A stretch of DNA of 9,798 nt from Verrucomicrobiota bacterium (GTDB lineage: Bacteria; Verrucomicrobiota; Verrucomicrobiia; Limisphaerales; CAZBKV01). Below are positions 1 through 6,429 of this stretch, piece by piece. The notes under the pieces were generated by a model. The model saw only the letters and a program-made list of their open reading frames with translations. It was not told the origin of the DNA and did no database searches. Every line of letters begins with the position of its first letter. Positions within the stretch are counted from its first letter, which is position 1. The stretch covers positions 1 to 9,798 of the forward strand of contig JAGHDA010000387.1 of the NCBI GenBank assembly GCA_021160185.1, written 5' to 3'. Both the position numbers and the translations under genes were made by a program.

Positions 1-111
1 CAAGAACGGTATGTTCCGAAAAAGTATCTTAAGGAGTTGGAGGGACTCGCCCGCGGCGCGGGCGAGTCCCTCCAACTCCTTAAGATACTTTTTCGGAACA
101 TACCGTTCTTG
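1..111. repeat. Perfect 111-nt palindrome at contig end (fold-back)
   Basis: Bases 1-55 are the exact reverse complement of 57-111, around a single central base at 56. There is no loop and no mismatch. The right arm belongs to the C45-family gene on the minus strand, whose reading frame runs sensibly from 432 down to about 57. The left arm is a mirror copy that adds an unrelated tail to the protein. The turning point lies in a GC-rich self-complementary stretch (CTCGCCCGCG facing CGCGGGCGAG), which would favour a polymerase strand switch. I infer an amplification or assembly chimera. A true hairpin end of a linear replicon is possible but unlikely, because a conserved gene is interrupted. Confidence 0.95.
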
Positions 112-432
112 GATGCCCACAATCATGCGCACGGCGGCCGCCGGCTTGAGCTTCAACGGTCCGAGCTGAACCAGCGCCGTATCGCCCTTGACGTGCAGCA
201 AGTAGTTGAGGTTGCTCCGCACGTGCTCCTTCAGCAACGCTCCGTGCTGATAGCCCATCTCGTAAGGGCTGCCTTTCACATGCAGCACCAACCGGCCTTC
301 GACTCGTTCCAGCCAACCCCGTCCACATCGGGCGATCGTTTCCCCCAACGCCTCCTGAACCGGCCAAAGCGCAAGCGCGAGAAGCGCGAAACCGATTGCG
401 CGCACAGCAATGCGATATCTGGGAATTTGCAT
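1..432 (-). CDS. C45-family autoproteolytic acyltransferase/hydrolase, N-terminal part only
   Basis: The start ATG at 430-432 follows a good ribosome-binding site (GGAG, 8 nt upstream). Residues 1-30 form a signal peptide: basic start (RYRIAVR), hydrophobic core (FALLALALW), then a polar exit, so export is likely. The mature part carries the two N-terminal hallmarks of the acyl-CoA:6-aminopenicillanic acid acyltransferase/C45 family: the GSPYEMGYQHG segment at 54-64 and a PKKYLKELEGLARAAGE-like segment at about 113-129. In this family these precede the autoprocessing Cys nucleophile, which is not present here, so the catalytic residue is lost with the missing part. Only residues 1 to about 126 (bases 57-432) look genuine; the rest is the fold-back copy. 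No stop codon is reached. Family members cleave or form amide bonds; the substrate cannot be told. It lies 130 nt downstream of the DUF3106 gene on the same strand and may be cotranscribed. Confidence 0.7.
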   Translation of the reverse strand, partial: MQIPRYRIAVRAIGFALLALALWPVQEALGETIARCGRGWLERVEGRLVLHVKGSPYEMGYQHGALLKEHVRSNLNYLLHVKGDTALVQLGPLKLKPAAAVRMIVGIQERYVPKKYLKELEGLARAAGESLQLLKILFRNIPFL

Positions 433-561
433 TTTCTTATCTCCTGATCCGTCCCGAACAATCCGCCCGTCTTCTCCCGCTACGTTCCTCGGAAAGCCGG
501 GGACGTTCTGGGAGCCGCGGTTTTCTTCGGGCGTCATTCTCCCCGCCAGAGCCTCGGAAGG

Positions 562-1623
562 TCAAGGCCCGCCCGCAGCCGAAGGCGAGGGAGGATTGCT
601 CAAGCCGCCGCTCTTTTTCTTAACCAGCGCGCCTGTGGGGCCGGTGAAGCCGGGAGGCAACGGCGGGGGCGGCGTAAGCCCCGGCGGCAAAGGAGGCAGC
701 TTGGCCGCCACACGCCGCCACGCCGCGCGCTGCTCAGGCGTCATAGCGGCCCAACGCGCCGCGTTGCGGAGGAAGCGGGCCTGTTGCTCCGGGCTCATGG
801 CCGCAAAACGCCGCAGCGCCGCCAGCCGCCGGGCCCGTTCGGGCTGGGGCAGCTTTTCCAGAGCGCGGACTAATTCCAAAAGCCGCTTCTTTTGAGAAAC
901 CTGCGCCTCGCGAACCACCGCCTCCCGCTCGGCTGGACTCAGATCGAAGAACTTCTGAAAATTGGCAAGAATCCGCTTCTGCCGGTCAGGCGGAAGCGCC
1001 CGCCACCGAGCGAGCGCCCGCTTCAGCGCCGGGTCTTCAGCTGGAGCCGCCTCGGTCTTTCCCTCCTTTTGGGCGGCCTCCAGGGCCAGAAGCCGCTCAG
1101 CCGCCCGCCGGTTGCGGAGCAGTTCCTGTCGCAGATCGGCGGGAAGCCGGTCCCACGCAGCCAGGCGGTCGCGAAGCGCCTCCCGATAAGCCGCCGGAAC
1201 CCTCCCCAGCGCCTGAGGCCGCAGCGCTCGGGGCAGCGAAAGGAGTTGGGAAAGGTAGTGCCGAAGTTCCCAAAGACGAAGCCGGATCTCTCGCTCGGTG
1301 GGGCTCAGACGCTCCAGCTCACGCAGCCTTTCCTCGAAAAGGCGACGCTCGATTGGGGAACGTTTCTTCAGCCAGGCGGCGCGCTCTTCCGGCTTCAAGG
1401 CGAGAAGCTTGCGAACCTGTTCGGCCGGGGAAGGCGTCGGGAGCAAGGCCGGCGGCAGTTCAGGCAAATGAGCGGCCTTTGCCCCGACCTGAGCCGCCGG
1501 CTGCTCGGGAGGAGTTTGAGCGGCGACTCCGGCGAACGCGCATGCCGTCGCCGCCGCACAAAGCCAGAGCGCAGAACGCAGCCCCGTTCGACACGGACGC
1601 CGGCTTGGCCCGAACGAGTTCAT
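562..1623 (-). CDS. Exported DUF3106-type helical protein, third gene of a sigma-factor operon
   Basis: A 353-residue protein. An N-terminal signal peptide is visible: basic residues to 15, hydrophobic core about 17-33, likely cleavage near GVAA|Q, so it should act in the periplasm. Residues 65-310 are almost entirely Arg/Glu/Leu/Ala-rich amphipathic helix. Short units of the type (L/M)(S/T)P(E/A)(E/Q)R recur: LSPTERE at 107, LSPAERE at 228, MSPEQQARF at 276, MTPEQRAAW at 294. This pattern is typical of DUF3106 proteins and recalls the LTxxQ repeats of CpxP/Spy/CnrX-type periplasmic chaperones and sensors; the latter link is my inference. Residues 309-353 are Pro/Gly-rich and probably disordered. 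Its ATG overlaps the anti-sigma stop in an ATGA arrangement, implying translational coupling. A role as periplasmic sensor or effector for the adjacent sigma/anti-sigma pair is likely but unproven. Confidence 0.75.
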   Translation of the reverse strand: MNSFGPSRRPCRTGLRSALWLCAAATACAFAGVAAQTPPEQPAAQVGAKAAHLPELPPALLPTPSPAEQVRKLLALKPEERAAWLKKRSPIERRLFEERLRELERLSPTEREIRLRLWELRHYLSQLLSLPRALRPQALGRVPAAYREALRDRLAAWDRLPADLRQELLRNRRAAERLLALEAAQKEGKTEAAPAEDPALKRALARWRALPPDRQKRILANFQKFFDLSPAEREAVVREAQVSQKKRLLELVRALEKLPQPERARRLAALRRFAAMSPEQQARFLRNAARWAAMTPEQRAAWRRVAAKLPPLPPGLTPPPPLPPGFTGPTGALVKKKSGGLSNPPSPSAAGGP

Positions 1624-2126
1624 TGCCTCGCCTCCGTCAACGGCTCCAGATCAGGAAGAGGCCCTTCCGGCAAGGCGTAGATCGCCTCGAAATCCTGGAG
1701 AAGATCGATGTCCGGCGCAGCGGCGATCAGCGGGGCCACCGCCTCGATCGAGCGGGCCAGGCGCTCCCTCTCCGCATGCCGCCGCCAATGGATTCCGGCG
1801 ACGAGAAGCAGCGCCACGGCAGCCGCGGCGGCGACCCGCCTGAGGACCGAGGGGCTCAAGGCCGGGAAACGCAAGATGGGAGCCGCCGCAGCGCGCGCCG
1901 GGCGCCGGCTCCGAGCGGCGGCCATGACGCGCGCGGTGAAGTCGGGCCGAAGGGGCGCGTCCCCCAACCCGGCCAATAGAGCGCTCAAGCGCAGCTCCTC
2001 CTCCCATTCAGCCGCTTCCTTGGGATCCCGGGAGCGAAGCGCCTTCAGCCGTTGGGCCGCCGCGTCCGGATCGAGTTGGCCGCGCGCCGCGCTTCGAAGG
2101 ATTTCGGCGCTCTCTTCGGGTTTCAT
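1620..2126 (-). CDS. Putative single-pass anti-sigma factor (non-zinc)
   Basis: I chose ATG 2124-2126 because an AGGGAG ribosome-binding site sits about 9 nt upstream; the longer reading frame upstream has an Arg-rich, implausible N-terminus and would overlap the sigma gene. The product is 168 residues. Residues 1-75 are a charged cytosolic helical region, where an anti-sigma would contact its sigma factor. Residues 96-113 form one transmembrane helix (VAAAAAVALLLVAGIHW core). The remaining 50 or so residues are extracytoplasmic and end in an acidic helix (DIDLLQDFEAIYALPE, 139-154). It contains no Cys, so it is not a zinc-binding ZAS-type anti-sigma. The assignment rests on topology and on its place directly after an ECF sigma gene and before DUF3106, not on a diagnostic motif. 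The gap after the sigma stop is 77 nt; the downstream gene overlaps by 4 nt. Confidence 0.65.
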   Translation of the reverse strand: MKPEESAEILRSAARGQLDPDAAAQRLKALRSRDPKEAAEWEEELRLSALLAGLGDAPLRPDFTARVMAAARSRRPARAAAAPILRFPALSPSVLRRVAAAAAVALLLVAGIHWRRHAERERLARSIEAVAPLIAAAPDIDLLQDFEAIYALPEGPLPDLEPLTEARQ

Positions 2127-2203
2127 GCTTCTCGCTCCCTTCACCGTTTCTCGCCGCCGTTTGAATGAAAACCATCTCAGGCGCAAAGTTGCGGGCGCTC
2201 GCC

Positions 2204-2824
2204 TCAGCTCCCGCCTTGCCCCGCAGGCCGCCATTCTCCGCTCCGGAGATAGGGTCGAAGCCGCCGTTTAAGCGTCTGCCGCGCGCGATGAATGAGCGAC
2301 TTGGCGGCGCTCAATGAACACCCCAGCGTCCGGGCAATCTCTTCGTAAGAAAGATCGGTCTGAACGCAAAGGAGCAGGGCGGTCCGCTGCGGCTCCGGCA
2401 GTTCGCGAACTGCCTCCTCCACTTTTTCAAGCAGTTCGCCGCGGAGCGCCTCCTGGGCCGGGCCCGGCCTGGCCGCGTCCGGAAGCGTCCGCGGGCCGCC
2501 TCGCTCGAAAGCCTCCTCGCGGGCGTCGGCGGACTCGGCGGGGCGTCGGGGACGCCGACGCAATTCATTGAGGCAAAGGTTCCGGGCGATGACAAAAAGC
2601 CAAGTGGAAAATCGGGCCGTAGGCTTGTAGCGCGGCGCGGCGCGGAAGGCCTGGAGAAAGGCGCTCTGGGCAAGGTCCTGGGCTTCCTCCGCGTCGCCCA
2701 GAGAACGAGCGATGAAGTTGACCAACGGCTGTTTGTACTTCTCCACCAAAGCCTCGAACGCCTCCAGGTCGCCGCGCTTGACGCGCAACATCAGCTCGGC
2801 GTCCGGATCGGGAGCCCTCCCCAT
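2204..2824 (-). CDS. ECF-type RNA polymerase sigma-70 family factor
   Basis: The 206-residue protein has the two-domain plan of ECF sigma factors. Region 2 spans about 9-92: AELMLRVKRGDLEAFEALV, then DAEEAQDLAQSAFLQAF, which binds core RNA polymerase, then FSTWLFVIARNLCLNELRR, which reads the -10 element. A variable, acidic and Pro-rich linker (93-130) follows. Region 4 (134-187) contains the helix-turn-helix LSYEEIARTLGCSLSAAKSLIHRAR that recognises the -35 element. No extra C-terminal domain is present. I chose ATG 2822-2824 over longer starts because a promoter lies just upstream, which would leave the longer starts outside the transcript. It heads an operon with an anti-sigma-like membrane protein and a DUF3106 protein. 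That order suggests control by the membrane protein in response to an envelope signal. Confidence 0.9.
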   Translation of the reverse strand: MGRAPDPDAELMLRVKRGDLEAFEALVEKYKQPLVNFIARSLGDAEEAQDLAQSAFLQAFRAAPRYKPTARFSTWLFVIARNLCLNELRRRPRRPAESADAREEAFERGGPRTLPDAARPGPAQEALRGELLEKVEEAVRELPEPQRTALLLCVQTDLSYEEIARTLGCSLSAAKSLIHRARQTLKRRLRPYLRSGEWRPAGQGGS

Positions 2825-2834
2825 ACCGGCGTTC

Positions 2835-2862
2835 ACTTTAGCAAAACCGCCCGCGCCAACAA
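2835..2862 (-). promoter_or_regulatory. Candidate promoter of the sigma-factor operon
   Basis: On the minus strand TTGTTG (2862-2857) and TAAAGT (2840-2835) are separated by 16 nt. The -10 box ends 10 nt before the ATG at 2824, so transcription would begin 3-4 nt before the start codon, giving a near-leaderless mRNA. No Shine-Dalgarno is visible. The match is moderate (4 of 6 in each box), so this needs a 5'-end map. Confidence 0.4.
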
Positions 2863-3110
2863 GGAAACCGGCCCCTCCCCAACGCCGTGGCAAGGTTTTG
2901 GAGTCCCTTAAAGGGGGAAGGGAAAATTCGGGACTCGATGACGCCTACGGCTATGAAAACCGCTTGGAGAAATGGGTGGGCCGACTCCGGCTCGCGGATA
3001 TCGCAAAGCTTCCCGCCAGAAAGATCGGCTCGATTCGCTCCGATTGTCAGCGTCCCCTTGGGGGGCCAAAGAGCGGCTCCAGGAAATTCCGCAAGGGGTA
3101 AAAAAAGAAG
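2863..3110. other. Intergenic region with no recognised gene
   Basis: About 250 nt between the sigma operon and the tRNA gene. No open frame here has plausible composition or a start site. A 7-bp inverted repeat (CCCCTTG at 3054-3060, CAAGGGG at 3092-3098) adjoins the T-tract that follows the tRNA on the minus strand, but its order relative to that tract does not fit a standard terminator. I see nothing else. Confidence 0.5.
3100..3106 (-). terminator. T-tract just downstream of tRNA-Leu
   Basis: Seven consecutive Ts lie 4 nt past the encoded CCA end of the tRNA on the minus strand. The tRNA T-stem and acceptor stem could act as the preceding hairpin, so this may end the tRNA transcript. There is no dedicated stem-loop, so the call is weak. 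Confidence 0.3.
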
Positions 3111-3195
3111 TGGTGCGGTTAGCAGGATTCGAACCTGCACGCCTTTCGGCACTACCACCTCAAGGTAGCGTGTCTGCCAATTCCACCATAACCGC
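3111..3195 (-). tRNA. tRNA-Leu (anticodon GAG), CCA encoded
   Basis: An 85-nt minus-strand gene folds as a class II tRNA. Acceptor stem GCGGTTA pairs with TAACCGC, then discriminator A and a genomically encoded CCA. The D-arm contains AATTGGCAGA, close to bacterial tRNA-Leu. Anticodon stem CTACC/GGTAG encloses the loop TTGAGGT, giving anticodon GAG, which reads CTC and CTT codons. A variable arm with a GCC/GGC stem and a GAAA loop is present, as expected for leucine. T-arm GCAGG-TTCGAAT-CCTGC is perfect. No mispairs were seen in the main stems, so the gene looks functional. It stands alone between the M50 protease and the sigma operon. Confidence 0.96.
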
Positions 3196-3208
3196 ACCCA
3201 CGGAAATA

Positions 3209-3237
3209 TGGATAGCGTGGCCGGAAGAAGATTTCAA
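3209..3237 (-). promoter_or_regulatory. Sigma70-type promoter of tRNA-Leu
   Basis: On the minus strand TTGAAA (3237-3232) and TATCCA (3214-3209) are separated by exactly 17 nt. The -10 box ends 13 nt before the mature tRNA 5' end, giving a short precursor leader for RNase P to remove. Confidence 0.6.
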
Positions 3238-3301
3238 GCCCCAATGAAGGAAGATTTTTTGGGGAAATTCAGGCCGGCTTTCGATCCGCCGGATCCGCGG
3301 C

Positions 3302-3967
3302 TCACACAGCCCAAACCACACCGTAGAGAAGCCGGTAAGCAAACTCGGTGGCGCCGTGCAGCAACACCCGCACCAGGGGGATTTGAAGAGCCACGATGAT
3401 CAGGAGCAGTCCGAAGCGCGAGAGCGCAAGGTAGGTTTCCTCGGGCATGCGGATCATGTGGCGAAAAACGTGGGATCCGTCCAGGGGCGGGATCGGGATG
3501 AGGTTGAAGAAACAAAGGAGGAGGCTGATGACAGCCAACAGATCGGCCGTTTGGGCCAGCGAGGGAAGCCCGACACTGAGCAGAATCCGCGTCAGGATAA
3601 GCGCGCCGATGGCCACTACGATGTTCATGCCCGGACCGGCGAGGGAAACCAAAGTGTCGCTCAGGCGTCGGTTGCGAAAGCGGCTCGGGTCCACGGGAAC
3701 CGGCCGCCCCCAACCGATGATGAATCCCGCCATGGCGGGGTTGACCGCGGACAAGGCGGCCGCAAACAGCGGCAAGGCCACCGTGCCGATCGGGTCCATG
3801 TGCACGGTCGGATTGAGCGAGACCCGTCCCTCCAGCCGCGCGGTGGGATCCCCCAGCTTCCATGCGGTCCACGCGTGAGCCCATTCGTGGAACGTGATCA
3901 CGATAAGCAAACAAATATAACCTATAAGCGCGTCGATCATAGCCCCCGAACTCATATGCGCAGACAT
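3302..3967 (-). CDS. M50-family (site-2 protease-type) membrane zinc metalloprotease
   Basis: The 221-residue polytopic membrane protein carries the M50 signatures: HEWAH at 27-31 in the first helix (two zinc ligands and the catalytic Glu), SLAGPGMNIVVA mid-protein, and NLIPIPPLDGSHV from 155, where D163 is the third zinc ligand. All catalytic residues are present. It lacks PDZ and CBS domains, so it belongs to the compact SpoIVFB-like/COG1994 group, whose members cleave substrates inside the membrane. Start ATG 3965-3967 has a GGAA about 8 nt upstream; ATGs at 3955 and 3940 are alternatives, and a longer frame to 4099 adds a basic, unlikely extension that overlaps the divergent gene. It is divergent from the PHP gene. 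The substrate is unknown. Many relatives are annotated simply as site-2 protease family. Confidence 0.88.
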   Translation of the reverse strand: MSAHMSSGAMIDALIGYICLLIVITFHEWAHAWTAWKLGDPTARLEGRVSLNPTVHMDPIGTVALPLFAAALSAVNPAMAGFIIGWGRPVPVDPSRFRNRRLSDTLVSLAGPGMNIVVAIGALILTRILLSVGLPSLAQTADLLAVISLLLCFFNLIPIPPLDGSHVFRHMIRMPEETYLALSRFGLLLIIVALQIPLVRVLLHGATEFAYRLLYGVVWAV

Positions 3968-4017
3968 GGTAGCCGTTCCAAGCCGCCGGCCGAGAAAAAA
4001 GCGTCTTTTGCGGATTC

Positions 4018-4046
4018 TTGTGGCGCGGCCGGCTTCCTCTTGATAT
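4018..4046 (+). promoter_or_regulatory. Candidate promoter of the PHP gene
   Basis: TTGTGG (4018-4023) and TGATAT (4041-4046) are spaced 17 nt apart. Transcription would start near 4053, leaving a leader of about 34 nt that includes the AGGA ribosome-binding site at 4075-4078. The -10 match is imperfect. Confidence 0.35.
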
Positions 4047-4086
4047 TTCTCGGCCTGCAACAAAAACCGCCTGAAAGGAAAAAACC

Positions 4087-5256
4087 ATGAGAGCCACAAA
4101 AAATCTCATCGGGGCCGCCCTGCGGGCGGCCGGGTTGAGCAGCCTAGCGGCGGCGCTCGCTTTCTGCTCCCTGCAAGCTCAACCGCATCGATTCCGGACG
4201 CCGATCCGGATCCCGAATCCGCCGGGCTATCTCACCCTCAAATGCGATTTCCACATGCACACGGTTTTCTCCGACGGCCGGGTGTGGCCGGATGTGCGCG
4301 TGGAAGAGGCCTGGCGCGAGGGCCTGGATGCGATCGCCTTGACGGATCATGTGGAGTATCAGCCCCACAAAGCCGACGTCTCGACCAACCGAAACCGAGC
4401 TTACCTTATTGCGAAGCCGGCGGGCGATCAGCTGGGAATCATCGTGATTCCCGGCGCGGAGATCACCCGCAGCATGCCTCCGGGTCATCTCAACGCCATC
4501 TTCATCACCGACGCGAACGCCCTGGACCAGCGCGACTGGCGCAAAGCGGTGGAAACCGCCGTTCGCCAGGGCGGCGTGGTTTTCTGGAACCACCCAGGCT
4601 GGACCGGACAACAACCGGACGGTGTGGCGCGCTGGTATCCGGAGCATACCGAGCTTCTCGAAAAAGGGCTGCTCACGGGAATCGAAGTGGTGAACCATCG
4701 CGATATGTACCCCGCCGTCCTCCGGTGGGCGCTGGAGAAAAACCTTGCTCCCTTGGCCAATTCCGACATCCATCCGCCGGTGGCGTTGGATTACGACCTG
4801 CCTCATGGAGACCGGCGGCCGATCACCCTCGTTTTTGCCAAGACCCGCAGCGCGGGGGCGATCAAGGAAGCCTTGATCGCGCGGCGAACCGCGGCTTTTG
4901 ACTGGCACGCCATCTACGGGAAAGCCGAATGGCTCCGCCCCATCTTCCAACGCTCTGTGAGCGTTATCAACCCCCAATTCGCAGTCCCGAGAAAGGGCAG
5001 CGCCTATTTGCAAATCCGCAACGATTCGGACTTGGATTACACGCTCAAGGCGGCCGGCCCGCCGCCTCGGGGCGTGCGGGCGCCGGCGGAATTGACGCTC
5101 AAGGCCGGGAAGGTCGTCCTTTGCAGAATCCAAACTACGGGCAAGCTTTCCCGAGGCGTCCATCAACTTACCCTTCCCTACGAGGCGACCAATCTGGTGG
5201 TCGGCCCCGAAAAAGGATTGAAGGTTGAATTGCCCGTCGAGCTGCGGATCCGATAG
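4087..5256 (+). CDS. Secreted PHP-domain phosphoesterase (Sb-PDE-like)
   Basis: A 389-residue protein with a signal peptide: basic N-terminus (RATKNLIGAALRAAG), hydrophobic stretch 18-28, likely cleavage near LQA|Q at about 31. The LAFC sequence is not a proper lipobox because Phe sits at -1. The PHP metal-binding core follows: DFHMHTVFSDG (54-64; H56, H58, D63), LTDHVEY (85-91), IPGAEIT (121-127; E125), WNHPGW (167-172; H169) and ANSDIHPP (224-231; D227, H229). These residues form the di- or tri-nuclear metal centre of PHP phosphoesterases, so the enzyme looks active. Residues from about 290 form a separate beta-rich C-terminal domain, an arrangement that recalls secreted Sb-PDE-type phosphodiesterases; that family name is from memory and is tentative. 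A good AGGA ribosome-binding site lies 8 nt before the ATG. It is probably a periplasmic phosphodiesterase of unknown substrate. Confidence 0.82.
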   Translation: MRATKNLIGAALRAAGLSSLAAALAFCSLQAQPHRFRTPIRIPNPPGYLTLKCDFHMHTVFSDGRVWPDVRVEEAWREGLDAIALTDHVEYQPHKADVSTNRNRAYLIAKPAGDQLGIIVIPGAEITRSMPPGHLNAIFITDANALDQRDWRKAVETAVRQGGVVFWNHPGWTGQQPDGVARWYPEHTELLEKGLLTGIEVVNHRDMYPAVLRWALEKNLAPLANSDIHPPVALDYDLPHGDRRPITLVFAKTRSAGAIKEALIARRTAAFDWHAIYGKAEWLRPIFQRSVSVINPQFAVPRKGSAYLQIRNDSDLDYTLKAAGPPPRGVRAPAELTLKAGKVVLCRIQTTGKLSRGVHQLTLPYEATNLVVGPEKGLKVELPVELRIR

Positions 5257-5299
5257 CGTCCGGCGAACGCTCGAGCCAAAAGCCTCTCACGAGCAAGCG

Positions 5300-5336
5300 C
5301 CCCCGCTTCGGCCGCCGGGCGCGGTGGAAGCGGGGG
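5300..5336 (+). terminator. GC-rich hairpin after the PHP gene
   Basis: CCCCCGCTTC (5300-5309) pairs perfectly with GAAGCGGGGG (5327-5336) around a 17-nt loop, 44 nt past the PHP stop. It lacks a T-tract (GTTGATG follows), so it may be a transcript-end or stabilising hairpin rather than a classic intrinsic terminator. Confidence 0.4.
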
Positions 5337-5411
5337 GTTGATGTCTTCCCCGAAAGGGCGGGCGGCTATGTGCCGTCAAAAAGATTCTTTTACTGAAAGC
5401 GAAAAGAAAGT

Positions 5412-5440
5412 TTGCCATGACCTTGAGGAAAGGATATAGT
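5412..5440 (+). promoter_or_regulatory. Strong sigma70-type promoter before the pseudopilin
   Basis: TTGCCA (5412-5417) and TATAGT (5435-5440) are separated by exactly 17 nt, the best promoter match in the window. The predicted start near 5447 lies about 12 nt before ATG 5459 and 36 nt before ATG 5483. Confidence 0.6.
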
Positions 5441-5458
5441 GGTCTTGCATCCTAAGTG

Positions 5459-6331
5459 ATGAAAGGGGCCGCTCCAACGGAAATGCGACACGCCGTTTTT
5501 CCGGCGAAACGGCAGAGGAGCGGTCTTGCTTTCACTCTGACGGAGCTTCTGGCGGTGACGGCCATTGTGGCTTTGCTCCTGACGCTGCTTATTCCGGCGA
5601 TCAATCGTTCCCGGAATCAGGCCCTTGCGATTCGGTGTCTCCGGAACATGCAGCAGTTGCAGCTCGCCTGGATGATGTACGCGGACGACAACGAGGGCCG
5701 CCTGCCGGCGGTCAAGCCCGGCGCGTTTGCCGGACCGGACCGGTGGATTTCGGGTTGGCTGGACATGAGCCGGAGTCCGGACAACACCAACACGCTCTAC
5801 CTGGTCAGTCCGGAATTCGCTCAGATCGGTCCTTACGTAGCGTCGCCGGTTTTGTTCCGGTGCCCCGCGGACCCAAGCTTCGTGAAGATTGGGGGGCGGG
5901 AATACCCGCGTGTCCGAAGCGTTTCGATGAACTGCTGGATGAACTACCGCGGGGAGCAGCCGCTCCAGGACGCGCGCAGGCCGCATTACCGAATCTACCG
6001 GAAGATCACCGATTTCCTGATGCCTCCGCCTTCAGGCTTGTGGGTTCTCATTGACGAGCGGTTCGACAGCATTAACGACGGGATGTTCACCGTGAACCTG
6101 ATCGGCCGCGCCGGACGCAACGCCGCGGTGGACTCTCCTGCCGCTTATCACAACGGCGGGGCGGGCGTGGCCTTCGCCGATGGTCACGCGATTGTGAAGC
6201 GCTGGAAAAACAGGGAAACCTTCCAGCCCGTTTCGGGCGGGGGCCCCGCTTTGCTGAACGGTCTCGGGAGCGACAACCCGGACGTTTACTGGCTCCAGAA
6301 CCACGCCACGGGCAAGCTCATTGTGTACTGA
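5459..6331 (+). CDS. Type II secretion/pilus-like pseudopilin with H-X9-DG domain
   Basis: Product of 290 residues. A 24-residue basic leader ends in RSGLA, then the prepilin motif FTLTELL: cleavage is expected after Ala, giving an N-terminal Phe with Glu at +5. Ala replaces the usual Gly at -1, common in Verrucomicrobia. The hydrophobic N-terminal helix (FTLTELLAVTAIVALLLTLL) anchors the protein and drives pilin assembly. The globular part holds LRNMQQLQLAWMMYADDN and, near the C-terminus, YHNGGAGVAFADGH, an exact H-X9-DG prepilin-associated signature. Such proteins occur in many copies per genome in PVC bacteria; individual roles are mostly unknown. The start is uncertain: GTG 5456, ATG 5459 and ATG 5483 share the frame, and none has a well-placed ribosome-binding site (AAAGGGG at 5461-5467 is about 15 nt before ATG 5483). 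It appears monocistronic. Confidence 0.88.
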   Translation: MKGAAPTEMRHAVFPAKRQRSGLAFTLTELLAVTAIVALLLTLLIPAINRSRNQALAIRCLRNMQQLQLAWMMYADDNEGRLPAVKPGAFAGPDRWISGWLDMSRSPDNTNTLYLVSPEFAQIGPYVASPVLFRCPADPSFVKIGGREYPRVRSVSMNCWMNYRGEQPLQDARRPHYRIYRKITDFLMPPPSGLWVLIDERFDSINDGMFTVNLIGRAGRNAAVDSPAAYHNGGAGVAFADGHAIVKRWKNRETFQPVSGGGPALLNGLGSDNPDVYWLQNHATGKLIVY

Positions 6332-6353
6332 GCGGCGGCTTGCCGAGCCTCCC

Positions 6354-6400
6354 CTCGCCCGCCCGTTTCTTCGCCGCGCGCCGATTCAGCAGCGGGCGAG
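6354..6400. repeat. 9-bp inverted repeat abutting the BFN promoter
   Basis: CTCGCCCGC (6354-6362) and GCGGGCGAG (6392-6400) are perfectly complementary across a 29-nt loop. The element lies 22 nt after the pseudopilin stop and ends one base before the -35 box of the next gene. It may end the upstream transcript or be a regulatory site; there is no T-tract. Chance is possible in such GC-rich DNA. Confidence 0.4.
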
Positions 6401-6401
6401 C

Positions 6402-6429
6402 TTGTCATTTGAATCGCTCCGTTTACATT
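6402..6429 (+). promoter_or_regulatory. Promoter of the BFN-holA unit, leaderless
   Basis: TTGTCA (6402-6407) and TACATT (6424-6429) are 16 nt apart. The -10 box ends 6 nt before the ATG at 6436, so transcription should start at or next to the start codon. No ribosome-binding site is present, which agrees with a leaderless mRNA and supports ATG 6436 over the upstream in-frame ATG at 6340. Confidence 0.55.

Noticed and set aside
37..447. Plus-strand frame through the left palindrome
   Set aside because: Shadow of the C45-family gene, and its first part comes from the fold-back junction.
892..1979. Plus-strand frames opposite the DUF3106 and anti-sigma genes
   Set aside because: Arg/Ser/Pro-rich composition typical of antisense translation of helical GC-rich genes; the minus-strand operon explains the region.
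2838..3197. Minus-strand frame running through tRNA-Leu and the intergenic region
   Set aside because: Its start lies inside the tRNA gene and its sequence is a translated tRNA, not a protein.
4144..5166. Minus-strand frame of about 340 codons opposite the PHP gene
   Set aside because: The plus strand carries a complete PHP metal site and signal peptide; the antisense product shows no recognisable motif.
5379..5391. AAAAGATTCTTTT near-palindrome before the pseudopilin promoter
   Set aside because: Short, AT-only and close to chance expectation; no matching second site or recognised operator.
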